In this document: positions 26,957 to 34,377 of the stretch, one piece after another | Position numbering within the stretch: the stretch's first letter is position 1 | How the letters are laid out: every line of letters begins with the position of its first letter | Source: UBA6168 sp964573725 | Lineage (GTDB): Bacteria > Bacteroidota > Bacteroidia > Chitinophagales > Saprospiraceae | Length of the DNA: 64,000 nucleotides | Direction: 5' to 3' | Assembly: GCA_964573725.1 (NCBI GenBank) | Contig: CAZNLJ010000001.1 | Location: forward strand, 166,096-230,095 | The notes under the pieces: generated by a model | What the model saw: only the letters and a program-made list of their open reading frames with translations | Databases searched by the model: none | Told to the model about the DNA's origin: nothing | Program-made: the position numbers and the translations under genes

Positions 26957-27988
26957 ATGGAGAAGACGGCAGCAGAAATTCCTTATATCCTGGGCATCGA
27001 ATCCTCCTGCGACGACACCGCAGCAGCCGTGACCCGGGGAGGGCACATCCTGAGCAACATCGTGGCCAGCCAGGCGGTGCACCGCCGGTACGGGGGTGTG
27101 GTGCCCGAGGTAGCCTCCCGGGCGCACCAGGAACACATCGTCCCTGTCGTGGGCCAGGCGCTGCAGGAGGCGGGCATCGGTGCCCGACAGCTGGATGCCA
27201 TCGCCTTCACCCGGGGACCGGGGCTGATCGGCTCCCTGTTGGTGGGTGTTTCCTTCGCCAAAGGGATGGCCTTGTCGCTCGGTATCCCCTTGCTGGACGT
27301 CCACCACATGCAGGCCCATATCCTGGCCCACTTTGCGGCGCCGCCTTTTCCCGCTTTTCCCTTCCTGTGCCTGACCGTATCCGGCGGCCACACCCAGATC
27401 GTACTGGTCAGGGACTTCTTTGACATGGAGGTGCTGGGACGGACACTGGATGACGCGGCGGGGGAAGCATTCGACAAGTCCGGGAAATTGTTGGGGCTGG
27501 ACTATCCCGCCGGCCCCCTCGTCGACAAGTTGGCGAGGCAGGGAAAGCCGCTGTACCCCTTTCCGGAACCCCAGGTGGAGGAGCTCCACTTCAGCTTCAG
27601 CGGTTTGAAGACCGCCATACGCTATTTCCTGCGGAAGCAGGAAGCGGAAGACCCGGATTTCATCAAGACCCATCTGGCGGATATTTGTGCAAGCATCCAG
27701 GACCGCATCGTCAGCATCCTGCTGAATAAGCTCCGGTCGGCGGCCCGGCAGTACGATATCCGGGAGGTGGCGATCGCCGGAGGGGTTTCCGCCAACAGCG
27801 GACTGCGCACGGCATTCGCCCGCCTGGGTGAATCGGAAGGATGGAACACCTATGTCCCCAAGTTCGAATACTGTACCGACAATGCGGCGATGGTGGCGCT
27901 GACCGGGTATCACCTTTATCGGGCGGGCCGTTTCAGCGGACAAGCGGTACAGGCCGATGCCCGGTTCGATTGGCCGCTACCCGGTTGA
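26957..27988 (+). CDS. tsaD: tRNA N6-adenosine threonylcarbamoyltransferase TsaD
   Basis: 343 residues, standard length. TsaD transfers threonylcarbamoyl to A37 of tRNAs reading ANN codons, working with TsaB and TsaE in the cytoplasm. The start ILGIESSCDDTAAAV, the block VVPEVASRAHQEHI, the metal-binding histidines H117 and H121 in HHMQAHI, LCLTVSGGHTQIVLV, and GEAFDKSGKLLGLDYPAGP are all family signatures; IAGGVSANSGLR near the C-terminus completes it. ATG 26957 gives the usual short N-terminus before the beta strand. It is transcribed alone, divergent from the DUF3822 operon. Confidence 0.97.
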   Translation: MEKTAAEIPYILGIESSCDDTAAAVTRGGHILSNIVASQAVHRRYGGVVPEVASRAHQEHIVPVVGQALQEAGIGARQLDAIAFTRGPGLIGSLLVGVSFAKGMALSLGIPLLDVHHMQAHILAHFAAPPFPAFPFLCLTVSGGHTQIVLVRDFFDMEVLGRTLDDAAGEAFDKSGKLLGLDYPAGPLVDKLARQGKPLYPFPEPQVEELHFSFSGLKTAIRYFLRKQEAEDPDFIKTHLADICASIQDRIVSILLNKLRSAARQYDIREVAIAGGVSANSGLRTAFARLGESEGWNTYVPKFEYCTDNAAMVALTGYHLYRAGRFSGQAVQADARFDWPLPG

Positions 27989-28236
27989 GGCGCACGCCAC
28001 CCTGCCGCCGCTGCATCGGCGCTGGGGATGGGCATGCCCCGAACCGGATCCGCACCCCGTCGGAAAACTGTTCCGACGGTCGGCGGGGTATGTCGTGGAC
28101 CCTGCATCGGTCATCCGCGCCGCCAATGAATTCGAGGGAAACCTCCCCCTCCCGATTCCGTCCCGGCTCATCCGGCAGGACTGCCCGACGCACACCGCCA
28201 TGTTTTCCCGCCGGCAGGGAGGGCGCGGAACATGCT

Positions 28237-29607
28237 TCATGCCGCCCTATCCGTTGTGGGCAAGGACTTGGGTAGGGAAAGGACAAACGTGGTTCCGGGA
28301 CGGCCTTCCGGTTCCACCCAGATTCTTCCCCCCAGTTGGGTGACTATCTTCTTACAGGTGGCCAGCCCGATACCGGTGCCCTCGTACTCGAAACGGGAAT
28401 GGAGCCGTTCGAAAATATTGAAGACGGACTCGTGGTATTCGGGGGCGATACCGATGCCGTTGTCGCGGAAAGTCAACCGGAATTCCCCATCCTTTTCCTC
28501 GCCGTAAATTTCCACCATGGGATCGGTATCGGGCTGCCGGAACTTGATGCCGTTGGATACCAGGTTCTGGAACAACTGCATCATTTCGGTGGCGGATGCC
28601 CGCACGACCGGCAATTCACCGGAGCGGACGACCGCCCGGGTATCCTCCATCGTCCTGGCCAGGTTGCCGACGACCATGAGAAGGGTGTCGTTGAGGTCCA
28701 CATCCCGGAAAGAATCGGGCCGCCGGCCGAGGCGGGAATAATCCAGCAGGTCGTTGAGCAACTTCTCCATCCGCAACACACCATCCAACACGAATCCCAT
28801 GTACTCGGTGGACGGGTCGTCCGCCGGCAGGTTGATCCGCCGCTGGATGAGCTGCGTGTAACTGCCGATCATGCGAAGCGGTTCCTTGAGGTCGTGGGAA
28901 GCCGCATAGGCGAACTGCTCCAGCTCCTTGTTGGTGGCGATCAACTCCTTCTTGGTTTTTTCCAGCATTCGGGTACGTTCGTCCAGGGCTTCCTTCTGCG
29001 CGCTCAGTTCCTCTTTCTTCTCCAGGAGGGCCTTCACGATCTGGGACTGCCCGGTTGCAAAAATCAGTACGATGCCGGTCAGTACGACAAACAAACCGAG
29101 GTAAGAGGTGAAATAGAAATACGCATCGTACTGTGCCGTCATGTCCCGATAGCCGTTCCCGGGCACTTCGGCCAGCCAGTACAGGTAGCCGGTGGCAGCC
29201 GCCAAGGCCGCCAACCAGGCATAGCCGGATATACGATCTGCAAAAAGCAAGGCCAACAGCGGGGTGGTCGCCATCCAGAGCAGGTTGTCGGAATATAGTC
29301 CGCCGGAGGAAAAGGTGCTGAGGAACCAGAAAAAGAAGAGGAAGGCGGTCAACAGGTTTCCCGACAGGATGAAATTCCCCCATTTTCGGAAAGCGAGGAT
29401 CAGCAGGATGGCCACCGGAATCGCCAGCTCCAGCGGGGGCGTGGCCACATCTTCGAACTTGTTTTCATTGAACGCCATGAAGATGCTTGCGAACACAAGC
29501 AGGAACAAATGGATGAAGACCAGGGTCCTTGATTTTCGGACGGACCAGGCGTCCACCTTGGCTTGCGCGGGAATCAACCATTTGTCCAACCATTGCATCG
29601 GCTTCAT
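28237..29607 (-). CDS. Membrane sensor histidine kinase
   Basis: 456 residues from ATG 29607. Six or so membrane helices in residues 25–200 form a 7TM-like/MASE-like sensor without a recognised ligand domain; a coiled-coil linker (about 200–230, LLEKKEELSAQKEALDERTRMLEKTKKEL) leads to HisKA with the phospho-acceptor H238 in AYAASHDLKEPLRM. The ATPase domain shows the N box (LFQNLVSNGIKFRQ), G1 (DNGIGIAPEY), F (FNIFERLHSR) and G2 (EGTGIGLATCKKI). This 'ELEQFAYAASHDLKEPLR' group is frequent in Bacteroidota and is often an orphan kinase. No response regulator gene is adjacent, so the partner is elsewhere. Confidence 0.9.
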   Translation of the reverse strand: MKPMQWLDKWLIPAQAKVDAWSVRKSRTLVFIHLFLLVFASIFMAFNENKFEDVATPPLELAIPVAILLILAFRKWGNFILSGNLLTAFLFFFWFLSTFSSGGLYSDNLLWMATTPLLALLFADRISGYAWLAALAAATGYLYWLAEVPGNGYRDMTAQYDAYFYFTSYLGLFVVLTGIVLIFATGQSQIVKALLEKKEELSAQKEALDERTRMLEKTKKELIATNKELEQFAYAASHDLKEPLRMIGSYTQLIQRRINLPADDPSTEYMGFVLDGVLRMEKLLNDLLDYSRLGRRPDSFRDVDLNDTLLMVVGNLARTMEDTRAVVRSGELPVVRASATEMMQLFQNLVSNGIKFRQPDTDPMVEIYGEEKDGEFRLTFRDNGIGIAPEYHESVFNIFERLHSRFEYEGTGIGLATCKKIVTQLGGRIWVEPEGRPGTTFVLSLPKSLPTTDRAA

Positions 29608-30041
29608 GTCATAAGGTGTTAGGTACGTCGGATTTGCCGGTCGAAGACAGCGATGGCGGCGGGACACGTCGGCGGAATGAAGTCCTGACAGGGAAACGGG
29701 TGGCGGACGCCCCGCCGAGGGGGACGGGCGACACCGGACCGGACCCGATGGCCGCCGATTGCGGCATGTACGTGGAGCGGACCTTACCGGGAAAGACCCG
29801 ACCGGCCGGCGGCCTGTTGCCGGTTACGCGCGGAAGGGGTGGTCGCATCTTATTCGGCCGCTTCGCAGCCGCGCGGAAACCAGGGACGAACCACTGCGTC
29901 TCGAACGAAAAACCGAGCAAACGGCCATCCGCTACACGTACCCCGTCACGACCAGCCTAGTCCAAGGGCACATGGCACAGCCCCGACCGGTAGGTAGAAC
30001 AAGATGTTTGCCAAAAGCGCCGCCTGTAAGGGCGGCGGGTC
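29608..30041. other. Intergenic region between histidine kinase and PLP-transferase genes
   Basis: Leader of the histidine kinase gene on one side and 3' end of the transferase gene on the other. Apart from the terminator at 30011–30037 I see no gene, tRNA or repeat; short frames on both strands are arginine-rich. Confidence 0.5.
30011..30037 (-). terminator. Intrinsic terminator of the PLP-transferase gene
   Basis: On the minus strand, 5 bases past the stop codon, CGCCGCC–6-base loop–GGCGGCG (7-bp perfect stem, 30018–30037) is followed by CTTTTGG. The T-run is short. Confidence 0.6.
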
Positions 30042-31307
30042 TCAGGAAGCCAGGTCCAATTTGAACGTGTGCATCACTTTCTCCACGTCATGTCCGAACG
30101 CATCGAAGGCCGTATTCATTTCCACGGCAAGCGTCTCGAGCAAGCGGTCGATATCCTCGGTGGTGTGGTAAAGCGAGGCCATGAGCCGGAGCCCCGATTG
30201 GTGGTAAGGGACACTGGGGAAGACTGCCAGGCTCATGAAGAAGCCGGCGGCCATCATCCGGCTGGCCAAGGTCAGGGTGATCTCCGGATTTCCGATGGCC
30301 AGGAAGAAGACAGGGGATTCCCCTTGCCCGAGGATGGGAAGGGAAAGCGACGAAGCCTTGTTGCGGAAATAGTCGATGCGTTCCCGCAAGGCGGCTTGCC
30401 GGATATAGATATCGTCACTGAGGTGAATCCGGGCGGAGGCAATGGCCGCACCCAGCACAGGCGGTGTCAGCGGACTGGTGAAAATCAGGGTATTCCCGCA
30501 ATTGCGCACCAACTGGCGGGTCGGCTCGTCCGGAAAAACCGCCACCCCGCCGGAGGAACCGAACGCTTTCCCGAGCGAGGTCAGCAGGACCATCTTGGGA
30601 TGGAAAGGTGCCCGGGACAATACGGCGCCCGAACCATGGCGGCCGGCCCAACTCATCCCATGGGCATCGTCCAGGTAGAGGTGAAATTGCTCATAACGGT
30701 CCAGTAGCGCCGTCAAACCCTCCATCGGCGCAAGGTCACCGTGCATGGAATAGACCCCATCCGCCATATACCAGACCTTCCGATGGTCCCGGCCCAGCTT
30801 GACGATCCGGTTCTCCAGGTAGTCGAGCCGGCTATGTCGGACCATCTCCACATGGGTACCGCTGGCCTTGACCATGCGGACCGCCATTTGCACACTGGTG
30901 TGGACCTGGTGGTCCATGATGATGGCATCCTCGCTGCCGACCAGCACCGGCATGGCGGAAAAATGCCCGGAAGTGACGGAGGTCGTCACGATGACCGGTT
31001 GGCCGAACACCTGTGACAACAAGTCCTCCAATTCTTCGTAAGGATGCAGCGAGACATAAGCCCGCGAACAATCGAACTGGACACCGTAACGCTCGATGGC
31101 CGCCATGGCACCCTCGCGCAACCGATTGTCCGTCTCCATCGCCAGGTAGCTGCAGGAAGTGAAGTTGATGAGTTCCCGTCCGTCTATCGGCAGCAGACGG
31201 CGGCCGGGGACCGGCACATCATCCGTTACCCGGTGGATGATGCCCATGCCTTTGAGTTTTTGGGCCAATTCATTGACGAATTCAACCTGGGAAGCTGCTT
31301 TTGTCAT
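30042..31307 (-). CDS. PLP-dependent 2-amino-3-ketoacyl (BioF/KBL/ALAS-type) transferase
   Basis: 421 residues from ATG 31307 (MTKAASQVEFVNELAQKLKG); ATG 31343 would add 12. Alpha-oxoamine synthase family, which joins an acyl-CoA to an amino acid with loss of CO2. Visible are NFTSCSYLAMETD, the substrate-side FDCSRAYVSLHPYEELE, DGVYSMHGDLAPMEGL, the PLP-contacting DDAHGMSWAGRHGSG, and the Schiff-base lysine K247 in TSLGKAFGSSGG. Members include KAS for biotin (BioF), glycine C-acetyltransferase and serine palmitoyltransferase; the sequence does not single out one. Some Bacteroidota use such enzymes for sphingolipid or sulfonolipid (capnine) bases, an attractive but unproved role here. Monocistronic with its own terminator. 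Confidence 0.83.
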   Translation of the reverse strand: MTKAASQVEFVNELAQKLKGMGIIHRVTDDVPVPGRRLLPIDGRELINFTSCSYLAMETDNRLREGAMAAIERYGVQFDCSRAYVSLHPYEELEDLLSQVFGQPVIVTTSVTSGHFSAMPVLVGSEDAIIMDHQVHTSVQMAVRMVKASGTHVEMVRHSRLDYLENRIVKLGRDHRKVWYMADGVYSMHGDLAPMEGLTALLDRYEQFHLYLDDAHGMSWAGRHGSGAVLSRAPFHPKMVLLTSLGKAFGSSGGVAVFPDEPTRQLVRNCGNTLIFTSPLTPPVLGAAIASARIHLSDDIYIRQAALRERIDYFRNKASSLSLPILGQGESPVFFLAIGNPEITLTLASRMMAAGFFMSLAVFPSVPYHQSGLRLMASLYHTTEDIDRLLETLAVEMNTAFDAFGHDVEKVMHTFKLDLAS

Positions 31308-31403
31308 GTACTTGGGAATTTTTTCAAGGCACTCCACATGCATCCCCACCTGGCCTGCGAAGGCCAAGGGACGGTTTCAGGCGGTGTGCCCAATCGGTTT
31401 TTG

Positions 31404-31433
31404 TTACGGAGCCGAACGGATCCGTCTCCGTAA
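31404..31433. repeat. Nested inverted repeat
   Basis: Perfect 8-bp arms TTACGGAG (31404–31411) and CTCCGTAA (31426–31433). The 14-base interval contains a perfect 10-bp palindrome, ACGGATCCGT (31416–31425). It lies about 100 bases upstream of the PLP-transferase start on the opposite strand, so it may be an operator or a leader hairpin. Confidence 0.5.
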
Positions 31434-31665
31434 ATTAAAATTCTCCAAGCAGTATTCCGGGCCTCGAAAAGATATGAGGATGTAGTGCGGCCCGCTTCAA
31501 GCAGTAAAATTAGGACATATTGCCATTATCCGCAATAGGTTTCCCTACGTAGCATAACAAGCCGTCCCGGGGGAATGTTCAGCCGGGCATGCCCGATGCC
31601 GCCGCCGGGACACCGGCGCTCCCGGGCAATGGGTACGAAAGACCGTGCAGGTCGCATTTTTTTTA

Positions 31666-31707
31666 CGAACGAACGTTCGCTTTTTTCCGCCGAACCCTGT
31701 AAATTTA
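31666..31707 (+). promoter_or_regulatory. PaaR-like operator and promoter of the paaABC operon
   Basis: The 14-mer at 31666–31679 (CGAACGAACGTTCG) contains the perfect palindrome CGAACGTTCG and fits CNAACGNNCGTTNG, which as I recall is the site of the TetR-family repressor PaaR of Thermus. Its last bases (TTCG, 31676–31679) stand in the -33 position relative to TAAATTTA at 31700–31707, a 7-of-8 match to TAnnTTTG, 20 bases downstream. A repressor bound there would block RNA polymerase. paaA starts 43 bases further on. Confidence 0.55.
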
Positions 31708-31750
31708 CCTCTGTAAAGCGAGTCTTCTACTTCAGCCAACCAACCAAATT

Positions 31751-32728
31751 ATGGACCTCGATCATCTTGCGGCACAATTTCAGGACAGGATAGACCAAGA
31801 GACTAAAATAGAGCCCAAGGACTGGATGCCTGACGCTTATCGCAAGACCCTGATCCGTCAAATTTCGCAGCATGCCCACTCCGAGATCGTGGGCATGCTT
31901 CCGGAAGGGGGGTGGATCACGCGTGCACCAAGCCTGCGCCGCAAGCTCATCCTGCTGGCCAAGGTCCAGGATGAGGCGGGCCACGGGCTATACCTATACA
32001 GTGCTGCGGAAACCTTGGGGATCCGGCGGGAAACGATGGTCCGACAACTGTTGGAAGGCAAGGCGAAATATTCCAGTATTTTCAACTACCCGACCCTCAG
32101 CTGGGCGGATATCGGCGCCATCGGCTGGCTGGTGGATGGTGCCGCCATCATGAACCAGGTCATGCTGACAAGGACTTCCTACGGTCCTTATGCCCGGGCC
32201 ATGGTCCGGATTTGCAAGGAAGAAAGTTTCCACCAACGGCAAGGTTATGAAATCATGACCGTCCTGGCCAAGGGGAGTCCCGCCCAACGGGAGATGGCCC
32301 AGGACGCGCTGGACCGGTGGTGGTGGCCCTCCCTGATGATGTTCGGTCCCCCGGACAACCAATCCAGCAACACGGCGCAATCCGTCCAGTGGAAAATCAA
32401 ACGCAAGACCAACGACGAACTTCGCCAGGCCTTCGTGGATGCCACCGTTCCCCAAGCGGAACTCATCGGCTTGCGCATCCCGGATGATGCCCTGGCCTGG
32501 AACGAAAAAACCGGGCATTATGACTTCGGGGCGATAAACTGGCAGGAGTTTCAGGATGTCCTGGCCGGCAACGGCCCCTGCAACCGGGAACGCATGGCCG
32601 CCCGCCGAAAGGCGCACGAGGATGGGGCCTGGGTACGGGAAGCCGCCCTTGTCCACGCAGAAAAAAAATCCAATCGGAAGCAATATGGAAAAGGAATGGC
32701 CGCTCTGGGAAGTCTTCATCCGCAGTAA
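31751..32728 (+). CDS. paaA: 1,2-phenylacetyl-CoA epoxidase, catalytic subunit PaaA
   Basis: 325 residues, usual length. PaaA is the di-iron oxygenase subunit that epoxidises the ring of phenylacetyl-CoA, the committing step of aerobic phenylacetate breakdown. The four-helix ferritin-like core carries metal ligands in SEIVGM (E45), KVQDEAGHGLY (E75, H78) and CKEESFHQRQ (E158, H161). Conserved stretches WMPDAYRKTLIRQISQHAHSE and WWWPSLMMFGPPD are diagnostic. First gene of a plus-strand operon; its last 44 bases overlap paaB. Probably derepressed by phenylacetyl-CoA through the operator upstream. Confidence 0.96.
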   Translation: MDLDHLAAQFQDRIDQETKIEPKDWMPDAYRKTLIRQISQHAHSEIVGMLPEGGWITRAPSLRRKLILLAKVQDEAGHGLYLYSAAETLGIRRETMVRQLLEGKAKYSSIFNYPTLSWADIGAIGWLVDGAAIMNQVMLTRTSYGPYARAMVRICKEESFHQRQGYEIMTVLAKGSPAQREMAQDALDRWWWPSLMMFGPPDNQSSNTAQSVQWKIKRKTNDELRQAFVDATVPQAELIGLRIPDDALAWNEKTGHYDFGAINWQEFQDVLAGNGPCNRERMAARRKAHEDGAWVREAALVHAEKKSNRKQYGKGMAALGSLHPQ

Positions 32729-32969
32729 GAACGGATTGCACCACAAGCATGTCGGCAGCCTGCACGCTGCGGATGCCGCCATGGCCCTCACCAACGCCAG
32801 GGACGTGTACACCCGGCGGAACGAAGGGGTGAGCATCTGGGTCGTCCCCTCCGCTGCCATCACCGCTTCCGACCCCCTCGAGGCCGATGCCTTCTTCGAG
32901 CCGGCGGCGGACAAAGTCTACCGACACCCGACTTTCTTTCATGTGCCCGACGCGGTCAAACATATGTGA
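32685..32969 (+). CDS. paaB: Phenylacetyl-CoA epoxidase subunit PaaB
   Basis: 94 residues, the expected small size. PaaB bridges the PaaAC heterodimers in the epoxidase. Typical are WPLWEVFIRSKNGLHHKHVGSLHAADAAMAL, NARDVYTRRNEGVSIWVVP and the C-terminal KVYRHPTFFHVPDAVKHM. ATG 32685 lies inside the 3' end of paaA in another frame (44-base overlap), an unusually long overlap that points to coupled translation. paaC follows after 3 bases. Confidence 0.95.
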   Translation: MEKEWPLWEVFIRSKNGLHHKHVGSLHAADAAMALTNARDVYTRRNEGVSIWVVPSAAITASDPLEADAFFEPAADKVYRHPTFFHVPDAVKHM

Positions 32970-32972
32970 CCC

Positions 32973-33713
32973 ATGAATCATTACCTCCTCCAGCTGGCTG
33001 ACAACGCCCTGGTCCTGGGCCACCGGCTCTCGGAATGGTGCGGCCATGCCCCGGAGCTGGAAACGGATATCGCCCTGGCCAACCTGGCCCTCGACCTGAC
33101 CGGACAGGCCCGCACCCTCTACCAAAGGGTGGCGGAACTCGAGGCCTGCGGCCGCACGGAAGACGACCTGGCCTACCTGCGGGATGTCCGGGAGTTCCGG
33201 AACGTCCTGCTGGCGGAACAACCGAACCGGGATTTCGCCTGCACCATCATCCGCCAATTCCTCTTCGACCACTTCCACGGCTTGCTGTTCAAGGAATTGC
33301 TGGACAGCCGGGATGCCTGGCTGCGGGATTTCGCCGCACGGGTCGTCAAGGAGGTCCGATACCACCAATCCTTCAGCACCGCCTGGGTACTCCGATTGGG
33401 TGACGGCACCCCGCTCAGCCATCAAAAAATGGAAGCGGCACTGGCGGACTTATGGCCTTTCCACCAGGAATTTTTCCTGCCCTCGCCGGCGGACGCGGAG
33501 GCCGCCCGACTGGGTATCGGTCCGGACCTGGACGCCTTGGCGCCCCGGTTCGAAGCGGCTACCCGGGCCACCCTGCAAGAGGCCGGACTCCCGCCTCCTC
33601 CTTCCGACTGGTTGCCGGTCGGTGGCAAGACCGGGAAGCATACCGAGCACCTCGGCCTGCTGCTGGCGGAAATGCAGTTCCTGCAGCGTGCTTATCCCGG
33701 GTGCGAATGGTAG
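32973..33713 (+). CDS. paaC: Phenylacetyl-CoA epoxidase structural subunit PaaC
   Basis: 246 residues. PaaC is a ferritin-like partner of PaaA that has lost the catalytic metal site and shapes the active centre. Recognisable parts: LADNALVLGHRLSEWCGHAPELE, IALANLALDLTGQARTLY, NRDFACTIIRQFLFDHFH, and KEVRYHQSFSTAWVLRLGDG. In the usual order paaD (Fe–S assembly) and paaE (reductase) come next, but here the next gene, 80 bases on, encodes an FMN reductase. The other subunits, if present, are outside this window. Confidence 0.95.
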   Translation: MNHYLLQLADNALVLGHRLSEWCGHAPELETDIALANLALDLTGQARTLYQRVAELEACGRTEDDLAYLRDVREFRNVLLAEQPNRDFACTIIRQFLFDHFHGLLFKELLDSRDAWLRDFAARVVKEVRYHQSFSTAWVLRLGDGTPLSHQKMEAALADLWPFHQEFFLPSPADAEAARLGIGPDLDALAPRFEAATRATLQEAGLPPPPSDWLPVGGKTGKHTEHLGLLLAEMQFLQRAYPGCEW

Positions 33714-33793
33714 GTCCGCCCGGCCCCTTTCCGCCGGCCCCGGCCACCGGATGAACATTCCTTCCACCGGCTTGTTCTATCCAAAAATTCTGC

Positions 33794-34336
33794 ATGATCA
33801 CGGTTATTTCCGGCACCAACCGCCGCCACAGCGGTGCCGCCGAATTTGCGAAACACTATCATCAGGTACTGCAAGCCAAGACTTCGGTACCGGTCAACTT
33901 ATTGGAACTGGAGAATATCCCGCACGATTGGTTCCATCCGGACATGTACGCGGCGGACCAACAGTCCGCCAGCCTGTCGGCACTCCAGGATACCTATATC
34001 ATTCCTGCCACCCACCTGGTCTTCGTCGTCCCGGAATACAACGGAGGATTCCCCGGCGCGCTGAAACTTTTCCTGGATGCCTGCTCCGTCCGGGAAAGCA
34101 AAGGCAGCTTCCACTGGAAAAAGGCGGCCCTGGTCGGCATCGCCGCCGGAAGGGCCGGCAACGTCCGCGGCTTGGAACACCTGACCGGGATCCTCAACTA
34201 CCTGGGCACCATCGTCCTCCCCTACCGGCTTGCCATCGCCGGCATCGAACAATTGCTCGGTCCGGACGGCAGCATTTCGGATCCCGGAACATGCCGGGTC
34301 ATCGACAAACAAGCGGCCGAATTGCTCGCTTTCTGA
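33794..34336 (+). CDS. NADPH-dependent FMN reductase (flavodoxin-like)
   Basis: 180 residues, typical of the NADPH-dependent FMN reductase/azoreductase group. The phosphate-binding loop SGTNRRHSGAAEF (6–18) and the isoalloxazine-side motif VPEYNGGFPGALK (about 79–91) are clear, with AGRAGNVRGLEHL further on. It is cytoplasmic and probably binds FMN as a dimer. It follows paaC by 80 bases on the same strand, so it may be cotranscribed. In paa operons the epoxidase is fed electrons by PaaE, an unrelated ferredoxin-reductase type protein; whether this enzyme supports the epoxidase or is only a neighbour is unknown. Confidence 0.88.
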   Translation: MITVISGTNRRHSGAAEFAKHYHQVLQAKTSVPVNLLELENIPHDWFHPDMYAADQQSASLSALQDTYIIPATHLVFVVPEYNGGFPGALKLFLDACSVRESKGSFHWKKAALVGIAAGRAGNVRGLEHLTGILNYLGTIVLPYRLAIAGIEQLLGPDGSISDPGTCRVIDKQAAELLAF

Positions 34337-34377
34337 CCGCCGGCCTTCTTTTTCTCCGGTGTATGGTCCCGCGTCTT

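Larger units (their letters stand above)
31308..31750. other. Divergent regulatory region upstream of paaA and the PLP-transferase gene
   Basis: No gene is supported. It contains an inverted repeat at 31404–31433 (TTACGGAG/CTCCGTAA arms enclosing the palindrome ACGGATCCGT), a TetR-type operator at 31666–31679 and a promoter-like element at 31700–31707. Confidence 0.55.

Noticed and set aside
27989..28236. Possible small gene between tsaD and the histidine kinase gene
   Set aside because: Open frames run on both strands but are Arg/Pro-rich, have no plausible start and match nothing.
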